11,689 nt of DNA from Clostridiales bacterium (lineage in GTDB: Bacteria; Bacillota; Clostridia; Oscillospirales; Acutalibacteraceae): the NCBI GenBank assembly GCA_019415925.1, contig DXYG01000081.1, forward strand, positions 1 to 11,689. The letters run 5' to 3'. Below are positions 1 to 7,128 of this stretch, piece by piece. The translations under genes and the position numbers were made by a program. The notes under the pieces were generated by a model. That model made no database searches. It was not told the origin of the DNA and worked only from the letters and a program-made list of their open reading frames with translations. The number at the start of each line of letters is the position of its first letter. The stretch's first letter is position 1.

Positions 1-1
1 T

Positions 2-142
2 GTGCAGATTTCAGCTGTGGACGGAGCAATTCTGATTGAGAGGTGCGATGATGATTGCGATAATTTTGATGACGAGTGTAATTGTTGCGACTGTATCTGT
101 GATGAGTGCAGAGCAGAGCTTGCAGAAAGCGAGGATGATTAA
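2..142 (+). CDS. C-terminal fragment of an AbrB-like protein with a cysteine-rich acidic tail (5' end outside window)
   Basis: An open frame runs from the left edge to a TAA at 140-142 and gives 46 residues. Its first part, VQISAVDGAILIERC, resembles the second half of a SpoVT/AbrB-type swapped-hairpin DNA-binding domain. It also lines up with VLSFTELDDSSVVVRRE in the next gene, so the two are probably tandem paralogues. After it comes a short tail with eight cysteines in about 25 residues, including CNCCDCICDEC, mixed with many Asp/Glu. Such a tail could bind metal or be redox-sensitive; that is inference. The stop overlaps the ATG of the next gene by one base (TAATG), which suggests co-translation. 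The true start is not visible, so total length and the DNA-contacting half are unknown. An unrelated Cys-rich protein remains possible. Confidence 0.6.
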   Translation: MQISAVDGAILIERCDDDCDNFDDECNCCDCICDECRAELAESEDD

Positions 143-459
143 TGCTTAAAATATACAGAGTTCTCGGAAAAAAAGGAAGAATTACAATCCCTTTTGAAAT
201 CCGTCAGCGAATCGGATTCAGATACAACGACGTGCTGTCGTTTACGGAGCTTGATGACAGCTCGGTAGTTGTCAGGAGAGAAAAAATCTGCGATAACTGT
301 AATGAATTTGCAGAAGAATTCGAGGAAAATTTCACCCTTGAAGATTTCCTCGACAGCCTGTCAGAAGAAGAACAGAGAGATGCACTTATTCACCTTTCTC
401 TGTTGTGGGCAGAAAAACAGAATGTCAGTTTACCGTTTGCTTCTAACAAAAAGAAATGA
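142..459 (+). CDS. AbrB/MazE/SpoVT-family DNA-binding protein
   Basis: This 105-residue protein begins with a typical SpoVT-AbrB fold at about residues 4-46: KKGRITIPFEIRQRIGF, then a hydrophobic strand and VVVRRE. Family members bind DNA as swapped-hairpin dimers and act as transcription regulators or as antitoxins of MazE type. No toxin-like gene follows it here, so a regulator is favoured. A CDNC motif at about residues 50-53 follows the domain and recalls the Cys-rich tail of the upstream paralogue. The rest is an acidic helical region (EEFEENFTLEDFLDSLSEEEQRD) and a basic end (NKKK). GAGGA at 131-135 is a suitable ribosome binding site six bases before ATG 142, and the start overlaps the previous stop. 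It may control this element's transfer genes; the sequence does not show its targets. Confidence 0.85.
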   Translation: MLKIYRVLGKKGRITIPFEIRQRIGFRYNDVLSFTELDDSSVVVRREKICDNCNEFAEEFEENFTLEDFLDSLSEEEQRDALIHLSLLWAEKQNVSLPFASNKKK

Positions 460-484
460 TTATCAGTTGGTATTCAAAAATCTC

Positions 485-512
485 TGGACATTTGAAATTC
501 TTTGGATATACT
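485..512 (+). promoter_or_regulatory. Possible sigma-A promoter for the lipoprotein gene
   Basis: TGGACA at 485-490 matches five of six bases of the -35 consensus, and TATACT at 507-512 matches five of six of the -10, with a 16-base spacer. Transcription would start near 519, giving a very short leader before the GAAAGGA site at 521-527 and ATG 538. The 78-base gap between the AbrB-like gene and the lipoprotein gene has room for a promoter. The short spacer and leader keep this tentative. Confidence 0.35.
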
Positions 513-537
513 TGTTGCTTGAAAGGACGGCGATAGT

Positions 538-1350
538 ATGAAAAAGAAAATCACAATAATGTTGACATTGATTTTAGCAGCAGGAACATTCACAGCTTGT
601 ACGGCAGAAGAAAAAGTGAATAACGATATTAAGACATCCGTAGTTTCAAAGGCTGCGGATGTTTCTGTATCTACGGAAACTTCTGCAACGACAAACTCCT
701 CAACGGCAGAAAAGGAAACGACTGAAACAACCAACACCGAAAAAGCCACAGTTTCAAAAGAAACAGAGCCTTCGGGACAGATTACCAAAACCGAAGAAAA
801 AGCCGACAGTGGACAAAATTCGGCGGTTGTTTCGGCAACGGATCCGATTCAGGAAACACAATCCGAGGTTCATAACAACAGCAGGAATACAGCGAACAGT
901 AATAAGCAAAAATCGGAATCGAATGCTAAAAAAGAAACTGAAAGCCCTATTCAAAAGTCTGCTGAAAAGCCAACGCAAAAGCATGTGCAGAAACCTACGG
1001 TAAAGCCGACACAGAAACCTACGCAAAAGCCAACACAGAAACCTACGGAAAAGTCGACGCAACCGCCTACAAAGGCAAAAACGGTTGATGTTCAGTATGC
1101 TGTGAGTGCCTGCATAGCCTACGGTCAGCAGCTTGGAATGAAATACGATTCCTCACTGAACACCAGCAACGCAAGCTGGTTCTCACCCACAAACGCATCA
1201 TATTATGATGATACGCAAAGCCTGACGGCAGATTGCTATGGTGATGTTGAGTATGTAGCCTACTACTACCAAAGCAGTGGCATAGCTCCGAGCGACTTAT
1301 CATTCAATGTAATTGCAGAAAACAACAAAATATATGTAGTTTACTGCTAA
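538..1350 (+). CDS. Lipoprotein with Thr/Lys-rich linker, PTQK stalk and small C-terminal domain
   Basis: This 270-residue protein has a lipoprotein signal: basic KKK, a hydrophobic run at 5-17, and the lipobox FTAC with the acylated Cys at 21. It should be tethered to the outer face of the membrane. Residues 22 to about 140 are low-complexity and rich in Thr, Ser, Glu and Lys. Residues 144-179 consist of tetrapeptide units of the type KPTQ, a Pro/Thr stalk suited to crossing the cell wall. Residues about 183-270 form a compact Tyr-rich domain with three cysteines (192, 233 and the final residue 270), which I do not recognise. GAAAGGA at 521-527 supports ATG 538. An intrinsic terminator follows the stop. 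The position next to transfer genes suggests a surface role in mating or exclusion, but that is inference. Confidence 0.8.
   Translation: MKKKITIMLTLILAAGTFTACTAEEKVNNDIKTSVVSKAADVSVSTETSATTNSSTAEKETTETTNTEKATVSKETEPSGQITKTEEKADSGQNSAVVSATDPIQETQSEVHNNSRNTANSNKQKSESNAKKETESPIQKSAEKPTQKHVQKPTVKPTQKPTQKPTQKPTEKSTQPPTKAKTVDVQYAVSACIAYGQQLGMKYDSSLNTSNASWFSPTNASYYDDTQSLTADCYGDVEYVAYYYQSSGIAPSDLSFNVIAENNKIYVVYC
967..1074 (+). repeat. In-gene repeat coding for KPTQ-type tetrapeptides
   Basis: About nine 12-base units, variants of aaaCCTACGcaa and aagCCAACacag, encode the Pro-Thr stalk at residues 144-179 of the lipoprotein. Units alternate between CCTACG and CCAAC/CCGAC forms, so codons vary while the KPTx peptide is kept. 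This points to selection on the peptide and an array that could expand or contract by slippage. Confidence 0.8.
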
Positions 1351-1360
1351 GTAAAGTATA

Positions 1361-1394
1361 GACAGCACTCTTAATCGGGTGCTGTTATTTTTTT
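1361..1394 (+). terminator. Intrinsic terminator after the lipoprotein gene
   Basis: ACAGCAC at 1362-1368 pairs with GTGCTGT at 1379-1385, extended inward by a G-U and a C-G pair around the loop TTAATC. A U-rich run (TTATTTTTTT, 1385-1394) follows at once. The ribosome binding site of the next gene, GAAAGGA at 1395-1401, begins directly after the U-tract, so a partial read-through or attenuator role is possible. Confidence 0.8.
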
Positions 1395-1410
1395 GAAAGG
1401 AATGATCTCA

Positions 1411-2007
1411 ATGAAAATAAACCAAATAACTCTAACAGATCTCCGCCGTATGAACGGCAAGGAAGGACTCATCTTGCAGGGCTGCGGCGGTGAAACACAG
1501 GAATGGGTTGACGGCATCAATAAAATGCTCACGGACAAGGGAATACTTCTTGACGATACAAAGTTTGAGAATGTTTCCGTGTTCAAGAGTGACGGCGTAA
1601 CCTGTATTCTCTATCCCTTTGAAGATGTCCACCTTGATATCGGCAAGCTGGCAATGTGGCGATTGCAGTCATATACAGCCTTTGCAGGAATGTGGCTGTC
1701 TGACTATGTGGACAACAGGCTCTGCGGTTTTGAACCTGAGCAGAACAAAGCTGAAAAGCTCAAACCTGACTGTGCATTAATAGGCTGTGACGGCAATGTG
1801 TTTGCTCTACTTGGTATGGCAAGCCGTACGCTCAAGCAAAACGGTATGGCTGACGAGGCAAAGGAAATGTGCAGTCGTGTTACAAGTTCGGGCAGTTATT
1901 ATGAGGCACTGAACATTATCGGCGAGTATGTAAATATCACAGACGGCAGTGAGCAGTCTGATGATATAGATGAAGATTTCAATGAAGGGCAGGCGATGAA
2001 GTTATGA
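1411..2007 (+). CDS. Conserved protein of unknown function found in mobile elements
   Basis: This is a 198-residue soluble protein with no signal peptide or membrane segment. ATG 1411 is chosen because GAAAGGA at 1395-1401 lies nine bases upstream; the in-frame TTG 1393 and ATG 1402 overlap or touch that site. The N-terminal part (MKINQITLTDLRRMNGKEG) is followed by a mixed alpha/beta region. From about residue 118 there is a distinct segment, KPDCALIGCDGNVFALLG, then ASRTLKQNGMADEAKEM and a GSYYEALNIIGEYVNI end. I recall very similar segments in small proteins of clostridial conjugative elements and phages, but know no function. The tail is acidic (DDIDEDFNEGQ). Hairpins flank the gene on both sides, so it may be expressed as a separate unit or through attenuated read-through. 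Confidence 0.75.
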   Translation: MKINQITLTDLRRMNGKEGLILQGCGGETQEWVDGINKMLTDKGILLDDTKFENVSVFKSDGVTCILYPFEDVHLDIGKLAMWRLQSYTAFAGMWLSDYVDNRLCGFEPEQNKAEKLKPDCALIGCDGNVFALLGMASRTLKQNGMADEAKEMCSRVTSSGSYYEALNIIGEYVNITDGSEQSDDIDEDFNEGQAMKL

Positions 2008-2044
2008 TTGTATTCAAAACAGAATAAGACATCAATCGGGGCAA

Positions 2045-2070
2045 GGGTAAAATCTTACCCCATATTTTTT
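2045..2070 (+). terminator. Hairpin plus U-tract upstream of the adhesin gene
   Basis: GGGTAA at 2045-2050 pairs with TTACCC at 2055-2060 around an AATC loop, followed by CATATTTTTT. The six-pair stem is short but the U-tract is good. The adhesin ribosome binding site, GAAAGGA at 2073-2079, starts three bases later. It could end transcription of the preceding gene or tune read-through into the adhesin operon. No convincing promoter is visible between 2008 and 2087. Confidence 0.65.
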
Positions 2071-2087
2071 ATGAAAGGATTTTTAAA

Positions 2088-5000
2088 ATGACGAACTTAA
2101 TCAAAAACAAAAAACTCACAAGAATAACGGCACTTTTACTTGCGGTGGCAGTAATATTCGGAACAATGTTTGCACTTCCCGTAAGTGCGGCAAGCGGTGA
2201 TAAGGTGACAATCACCTTTGACTACTGTTATGACAGCGCAGGAAACATAATCAAATTTCAGCAGACAACGGTCAGCGACGGCTACACAGTCGGAACTCCC
2301 GGTGAGGAACTATGCAAGATTTTTGCAGACGGAAAAGAAGCCTACTGCATTGAACCTGGACACACTCTCTATTCAGGCAATACGCTGACCGAGGACGGTT
2401 CAACCGTCTGGAAGAATTTAGGCTCGGCAAAGCAGAAAGCAATTAACCTTGCTCTGCTCTACGGCAAACCCGGTTCGGGGGAAAACTTAAGCGGAACAGA
2501 GGATCAGAAATGGGTGGCAACACAGCTGATTGTATGGGAGTTTGTTTCAGGTTGCAGAAGTACTGCTGACGGTTACAAGTGTACGAATACAAAGTTTATT
2601 GACGGTATCTGTGCAGGCGGAGCTAATCCCGGAGTTAAGTCGGTTTACAATGCAATCTCAAAAAGCCTTGCAAATTATTCAACCGTTCCAAGCTTTGCAT
2701 CGGCAATCGCTTCAAAGGCTGAAACCTATGAAATGAAATACTCGGACGGAAAGTACACTTTAACCCTTACCGACAGCAACAATATTCTCTCGGATTTCAG
2801 CTTCAAGACAACAGGCGGTGTGAGCACATCTGTATCAGGCAACAAGCTGATCTTGACTTCAACTTCGCCCGTGAACGATGCGGTAACATTCAACTCTGCA
2901 AAGTCAATGCCGTGCGCAGGAAATACAACTCTTGTTCCATATGGTGACGCAAGTCTTCAGGATGTAATTACAGGTGTTGAAAATGACGCTGACCCGATAA
3001 GAGCATATTTCAAAGTGAAGACAAGCTCGGGCAATCTCAAACTTGTCAAAACCTCCGAGGACGGCAATGTTGCAAATATTGAGTTTACCGTCAAAGGCGA
3101 TGGTTACAGTAAGACAGTTAAGACAAACTCAAAGGGCGAATTTGAATTAACCGACCTTGTTCCCGGAAATTACACAGTTACCGAAATTACAGACAGTAAG
3201 TACGAAACGCAGAAATCGCAGACCGTTAAGGTTGAAAGCGGCAAAACGGCAACGGTTACTTTTGAAAATGTCCTCAGGAAAGGAAGTCTTGAAGTCGTAA
3301 AGATAAGTGAGGATAATTTCAACGAGGGCGTAAAATTCCACCTTTACGGAACTTCACTCAGCGGTTCAAGCGTTGATTCGTATGCAACAACAAATGCTGA
3401 CGGCATTGCAAAATTTGAAAATGTCCTTGTAAGCGGTGATACTCCGTACACACTTGAAGAAGTCAATACAGCCGACAGATATGTTGTTCCGAAAACACAG
3501 ACCGCTACTATTGAATGGAACAAGGTAACGCAGAGAAGTTTTGAAAATGTGCTTAAAAAATGGAATCTGACTGTAACAAAAACAGACGCTGAAACAAAGT
3601 CCGCACAGGGTGATGCAACACTCGCAGGAGCAGTTTACGGCATCTACAACGATGGTAAGCTCATAGATAAATATACAACAGACAAAAACGGCAGTTTTAC
3701 AACCTCCTATTATGTTTGCGGTGATAACTGGACTCTGAAAGAAATTGAGCCAAGCGAGGGTTATCTGCTTGACGAAACCGAATATCATATCGGCGCGGAA
3801 TCAAAGAAATACACCATTGAAAACAACAGCGTTTCAATGGGTGTTACCGAAGATATACTGAAAGGAAAAATTGCAATTATCAAGCATACCGATGACGGCA
3901 GTACAAAAATAGAAACTCCCGAAAAAGGTGCAGAATTTCAGGTGTACTTGAAATCGGCAGGAGGTTACAGCAAAGCAAAGGATACAGAGCGTGATATTTT
4001 AACTTGCGATGAATATGGTTTTGCAGAAACAAAGGATTTGCAATATGGAATATATACAGTTCATCAGAGCAAAGGCTGGAATGGTACGGAGTTCATAGCC
4101 GACTTTGATGTTTTCGTTTCTGAAAATAATAAGACTTACAAGTACCTCATCAATAACGCTTCACTTGAAAGCTATGTAAAGATAGTAAAGGTTGACAGTG
4201 AAACAGGCAAACAGATTCCGTATGCAGGCGCAGGCTTTCAGATTTATGATCCTGACGGTAAGCTCGTGACTATGACCTACACCTATCCCGTAGTAACGAC
4301 TATTGACACCTTCTATACAAATTCTGACGGTTACCTTATCACACCCGAAACTCTGCCCTACGGCAAAGGTTATTCAGTCATTGAGGTGCAGGCTCCTTAC
4401 GGATATATTCTTGACAGCACACCTGTATATTTTGACATTACGGCAGAAAACACAAGTGAAGAAAACGGCGTTACAATCGTAAAAGCCGAAAAGAAAAATA
4501 TTCCGCAGAAAGGTACAATTACCGTAGAAAAAACAGGCGAGATTTTCTCAAATGTAACTGCAATCGGCGGAGGATATACTGATGAAAACGGAAATGATGT
4601 TGCACTTCCGACTATCTATCAGCCTGAATATTCTGTAAACGGTTTGGCGGGTGCAGTGTTTGAAATTTATGCAGATGAGGACATTACAACGCCTGACGGA
4701 ACAGTAAGAGCAAAGAAAGACGAACTTGTCTCAACTCTAAAAACAAACTCGAAAGGCACAGCAACAAGCAAACAGCTTTACCTCGGTAAATATCGTGTTA
4801 TTGAAACCGTTGCTCCGTATGGAACAGTTATCAATCCTGAACCTCATACGGTTGAACTTACCTACTCAGGACAGAACGAAAAGGTAAACAACACATCAAC
4901 TTCATTTACAAACGACAGACAGAAAGTTGTAATTGACCTTACAAAAATTCTTGAACAGGACGAGAATTTCAGCATCGGCAATAATGACGAAATCCGCAAT

Positions 5001-6443
5001 GTTTCATTCGGACTTTACGCTGACGAAGATTTGAAAGCCGCAAACGGAACGGTCATTCCAAAGGACGGACTTCTTGAAATTATCTCTTGTGATGAAAAAG
5101 GCAAGGCAACCTTCACCACCGATCTTCCGAGTGGCAGTTACTATGTTAAGGAAATCAGCACTGACAGCCACTACATTCTTTCCGATAAAAAATACCCTGT
5201 TGTGTTTGAATACGCAGGACAGGATACAGCTACTGTTCATATTTCTGTAAATGACGGTAAATCAATCACCAACGACATTATCTACGGCACAATCAAAGGC
5301 TTGAAGATTGACCGTGAAACAGGCGAAAATATCGCAGGCGCATTATTTGGCTTATTCAGCACTGATGAAGCCGAATTCACAGAAGAAACTGCAATTCTCA
5401 CCGCTGAATCAAACGAGGAAGGAATCTTCACTTTTGAAAATGTGCCTTACGGAGAATACATTATCCGTGAGTTAAAGCCTGCTGAGGGTTATCTCCCTAA
5501 TGAAGAAAACTATACCGTAACAATTTCTGAGAACAAGGAAATTATCATAATCACAGTTGAAAACGATAAAATACCTGAACTCGGAACAACTGCAACTATT
5601 GACGGCAAAAAGGAAGTCGGAGCAACAGAAGTGTTTACCCTTGAAGATGTGGTAGAGTACAAGCACCTTGTACCCGGAAAAGAGTACACGGTTAAGGGCA
5701 TTCTTATGGATAAGACAACAGGCGACCCGCTGTTAATTGATGAAAAAGAAATCCCTTCAGAAACCACATTTACACCTGATGAACCGTCAGGCGAAGTCCT
5801 TGTTTCCTTTGAATTTGATGCAAGATATATCAAGAAAGATACTGACATTGTTGTTTTTGAAGGTCTTTACAGCGAGGATAAAGAGCTTGCAGTCCACGCA
5901 GATATTGAGGACGAAGGTCAGACAGTAACCATTAAAATTCCGAAAATCGGCACAAAGGCAAGTATAGACGGCAAAAAGGAATTCACAGCTAACGGTGACA
6001 TTACCATTGATGATGTTGTATCCTACAAGAATCTTACTGTCGGAAAAGAATACACAATCAGCGGTGTGCTTATGGATAAAGCAACAGGCAAGGCATTCCT
6101 TGTTGACGACAAAGAAGTTTGTTCCGAAGTAACATTCACACCCGAAACAGCAGACGGCGAAGTAACAGTATCTTTCACCTTTGACGGTTCTGCAATTACC
6201 AAAGATACAGAAATCGTTGTGTTTGAAAATCTTTACCGTGAGGGAACAGAAATCGCCGTCCACGCTGACATTGAGGATGAGGGTCAGACTGTAACAATTT
6301 ATCCACAGCCTGAACCCGAAAAACCGCAGACAGGCGACAATTCAAATCTTGGATTTTATATCGGCTTGGGTTCTGTTGCTGTCGGAGGTTTAATTGCATT
6401 TCTCATCATCAAACTCAAGAAGAAAGACGAGGATGATGAATAA
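2088..6443 (+). CDS. Thioester-domain, SpaA/CnaB and VaFE repeat cell-wall adhesin
   Basis: This 1451-residue surface protein has a signal peptide (likely cut after VSA, residue 34). Next is a thioester (TQXA-type) domain in which Cys87 (YCIEPG) and Gln146 (TQLIVW) are the expected bond pair; such domains bind host or cell surfaces covalently. Residues about 195-310 link to roughly eight SpaA/CnaB-like domains at about 315-397, 399-491, 492-593, 593-695, 696-808, 809-946, 947-1067 and 1068-1164. Two VaFE domains follow at 1165-1286 and 1287-1409, with candidate Thr-Gln ester pairs T1167/Q1278 and T1289/Q1400. The sorting signal is KPQTG (1412-1416), a hydrophobic helix and KLKKKDEDDE. GAAAGGA at 2073-2079 supports ATG 2088. 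The sortase encoded at 8971 is the likely anchoring enzyme. Its place at the head of the transfer operon suggests a mating-pair adhesin; function in mating is inferred. Codon 660 and codon 802 seem to lack isopeptide residues. Confidence 0.92.
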   Translation: MTNLIKNKKLTRITALLLAVAVIFGTMFALPVSAASGDKVTITFDYCYDSAGNIIKFQQTTVSDGYTVGTPGEELCKIFADGKEAYCIEPGHTLYSGNTLTEDGSTVWKNLGSAKQKAINLALLYGKPGSGENLSGTEDQKWVATQLIVWEFVSGCRSTADGYKCTNTKFIDGICAGGANPGVKSVYNAISKSLANYSTVPSFASAIASKAETYEMKYSDGKYTLTLTDSNNILSDFSFKTTGGVSTSVSGNKLILTSTSPVNDAVTFNSAKSMPCAGNTTLVPYGDASLQDVITGVENDADPIRAYFKVKTSSGNLKLVKTSEDGNVANIEFTVKGDGYSKTVKTNSKGEFELTDLVPGNYTVTEITDSKYETQKSQTVKVESGKTATVTFENVLRKGSLEVVKISEDNFNEGVKFHLYGTSLSGSSVDSYATTNADGIAKFENVLVSGDTPYTLEEVNTADRYVVPKTQTATIEWNKVTQRSFENVLKKWNLTVTKTDAETKSAQGDATLAGAVYGIYNDGKLIDKYTTDKNGSFTTSYYVCGDNWTLKEIEPSEGYLLDETEYHIGAESKKYTIENNSVSMGVTEDILKGKIAIIKHTDDGSTKIETPEKGAEFQVYLKSAGGYSKAKDTERDILTCDEYGFAETKDLQYGIYTVHQSKGWNGTEFIADFDVFVSENNKTYKYLINNASLESYVKIVKVDSETGKQIPYAGAGFQIYDPDGKLVTMTYTYPVVTTIDTFYTNSDGYLITPETLPYGKGYSVIEVQAPYGYILDSTPVYFDITAENTSEENGVTIVKAEKKNIPQKGTITVEKTGEIFSNVTAIGGGYTDENGNDVALPTIYQPEYSVNGLAGAVFEIYADEDITTPDGTVRAKKDELVSTLKTNSKGTATSKQLYLGKYRVIETVAPYGTVINPEPHTVELTYSGQNEKVNNTSTSFTNDRQKVVIDLTKILEQDENFSIGNNDEIRNVSFGLYADEDLKAANGTVIPKDGLLEIISCDEKGKATFTTDLPSGSYYVKEISTDSHYILSDKKYPVVFEYAGQDTATVHISVNDGKSITNDIIYGTIKGLKIDRETGENIAGALFGLFSTDEAEFTEETAILTAESNEEGIFTFENVPYGEYIIRELKPAEGYLPNEENYTVTISENKEIIIITVENDKIPELGTTATIDGKKEVGATEVFTLEDVVEYKHLVPGKEYTVKGILMDKTTGDPLLIDEKEIPSETTFTPDEPSGEVLVSFEFDARYIKKDTDIVVFEGLYSEDKELAVHADIEDEGQTVTIKIPKIGTKASIDGKKEFTANGDITIDDVVSYKNLTVGKEYTISGVLMDKATGKAFLVDDKEVCSEVTFTPETADGEVTVSFTFDGSAITKDTEIVVFENLYREGTEIAVHADIEDEGQTVTIYPQPEPEKPQTGDNSNLGFYIGLGSVAVGGLIAFLIIKLKKKDEDDE
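5580..6315 (+). repeat. Tandem pair of VaFE-domain coding units
   Basis: Two units of about 367 bases encode residues 1165-1286 and 1287-1409 of the adhesin. Both contain ATIDGKKE/ASIDGKKE, GKEYT, MDK.TG, a VVFEGLY or VVFENLY motif and AVHADIEDEGQTVTI. The shared peptide stretches differ at many third codon positions, for example GCAGTCCACGCAGAT against GCCGTCCACGCTGAC. The duplication is therefore old, or was acquired as two separate domains, and is not a recent slippage event. Confidence 0.8.
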
Positions 6444-6793
6444 TGCGCAGGGTGTATATTTGTTCGCCTTTGGGCGGTAATGTATCTGCAAATATTGAAA
6501 ATGCAAAACGATATGCCCGATATGCGTTAGAGTGCGGTATGGCTCCGTTCATACCGCATTTTTATGCGCTGATTTTGGATGACAACAACAAAGAAGAAAG
6601 AAACCTCGGAATGCTTGCCGGACTTTCAATGCTTTGGGTGTGCGATGCGGTTTGGGTTTTTGGTGATGAAATAACCGAGGGAATGAAAACAGAAATTCGC
6701 TTCGCCGAAAAGCTGAACATCAAAGTCAGATATATATCGGAGAATGAGTTAAGAAAATCGGAGGTAAAAAATGATAAAATCAAGAAAAATTAA
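6443..6793 (+). CDS. DUF4406/DUF7768-type, nucleoside-deoxyribosyltransferase-like protein
   Basis: This 116-residue protein opens with RRVYICSPLGG, a Rossmann-like first strand and glycine loop seen in DUF4406-type proteins. Those are related to nucleoside 2-deoxyribosyltransferases and the MazG-neighbour family. The later segment CDAVWVFGDEITEGMKTEIRFA resembles the substrate and catalytic region (D...W..G....GM..E...A) of that superfamily. An enzyme acting on nucleosides or nucleotides is plausible; the substrate is unknown. Its ATG overlaps the adhesin stop by one base (TAATG, 6441-6445), so it is translationally coupled. Its last 23 bases overlap the next gene in another frame. Similar genes occur in this position in related elements by my recollection. 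Why such an enzyme sits in a transfer operon is unexplained. Confidence 0.75.
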   Translation: MRRVYICSPLGGNVSANIENAKRYARYALECGMAPFIPHFYALILDDNNKEERNLGMLAGLSMLWVCDAVWVFGDEITEGMKTEIRFAEKLNIKVRYISENELRKSEVKNDKIKKN

Positions 6794-7115
6794 GTTATTG
6801 AAGTGGTTGGCAGGAATATCAGTAATACTGTTAATGATTGGAATTTCGGCAGTACCGGTCTTTGCCGCAGGAGATGTATCATCAGCAATCGAAAGCACAT
6901 GGACATCGGCTCAAACACAGATTAAAAATGTTGTAAACAATGTTGTCTTTCCTGCTGTAGATATGATTCTTGCTATACTTTTCTTTGTAAAACTCGCAAC
7001 GGCGTATATGGATTACCGCAAGCACGGACAATTTGAGTTCACCGCGCCGGCAATACTTTTCGGCTGTCTGGTGTTTTCGTTGACTGCACCGCTATACATC
7101 TGGACGATACTCTGA
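6771..7115 (+). CDS. DUF3852-like small membrane protein of the transfer system (VirB2-like topology)
   Basis: This 114-residue protein has a basic start and a signal-like segment at about 8-33 ending ISAVPVFAAG, probably cut after FAA or FA. The mature part has an amphipathic stretch (SSAIESTWTSAQTQIKNVVNNV) and two hydrophobic helices at about 57-78 and 92-112, separated by YRKHGQFEFT. This matches the DUF3852 proteins found just upstream of the TrbL/VirB6-like gene in Tn1549/CTn-type elements. Processed, two-helix proteins in this position recall VirB2/TrbC pilins, so a pilin or channel component is possible but not shown. GGAGG at 6760-6764 supports ATG 6771, which lies inside the end of the preceding gene. 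A strong hairpin follows the stop. Confidence 0.8.
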   Translation: MIKSRKIKLLKWLAGISVILLMIGISAVPVFAAGDVSSAIESTWTSAQTQIKNVVNNVVFPAVDMILAILFFVKLATAYMDYRKHGQFEFTAPAILFGCLVFSLTAPLYIWTIL

Positions 7116-7128
7116 TAACAATAAAAAC

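Noticed and set aside
142..537. A toxin-antitoxin pair with the AbrB-like protein as antitoxin
   Set aside because: No toxin-like frame follows: 460-537 is a short spacer and the next gene is a lipoprotein. The upstream neighbour is itself AbrB-like.
659..1003. An alternative + strand frame in the lipoprotein gene giving a very basic protein
   Set aside because: It comes from the low-complexity Lys/Thr coding region read out of frame, with no start signal. The lipobox frame explains the DNA.
967..1074. Short direct repeats that could suggest a CRISPR or iteron array
   Set aside because: Units are 12 bases, contiguous and in frame with codons for KPTQ peptides, without spacers, so they are a protein stalk repeat.
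1393..1410. Earlier TTG or ATG start for the 198-residue protein
   Set aside because: TTG 1393 lies within the terminator U-tract and RBS, and ATG 1402 touches the GAAAGGA site; ATG 1411 has correct spacing.
3366..3788. A 140-residue open frame on the minus strand inside the adhesin gene
   Set aside because: It lies wholly opposite a long gene with clear domain structure. Its Cys/Phe-rich product has no recognisable motif, and no ribosome binding site supports it.
5787..6263. A 158-residue minus-strand open frame opposite the VaFE region
   Set aside because: It is the mirror of repeated coding sequence; its composition (Cys, Phe, Asn rich) is what antisense of such codons yields.
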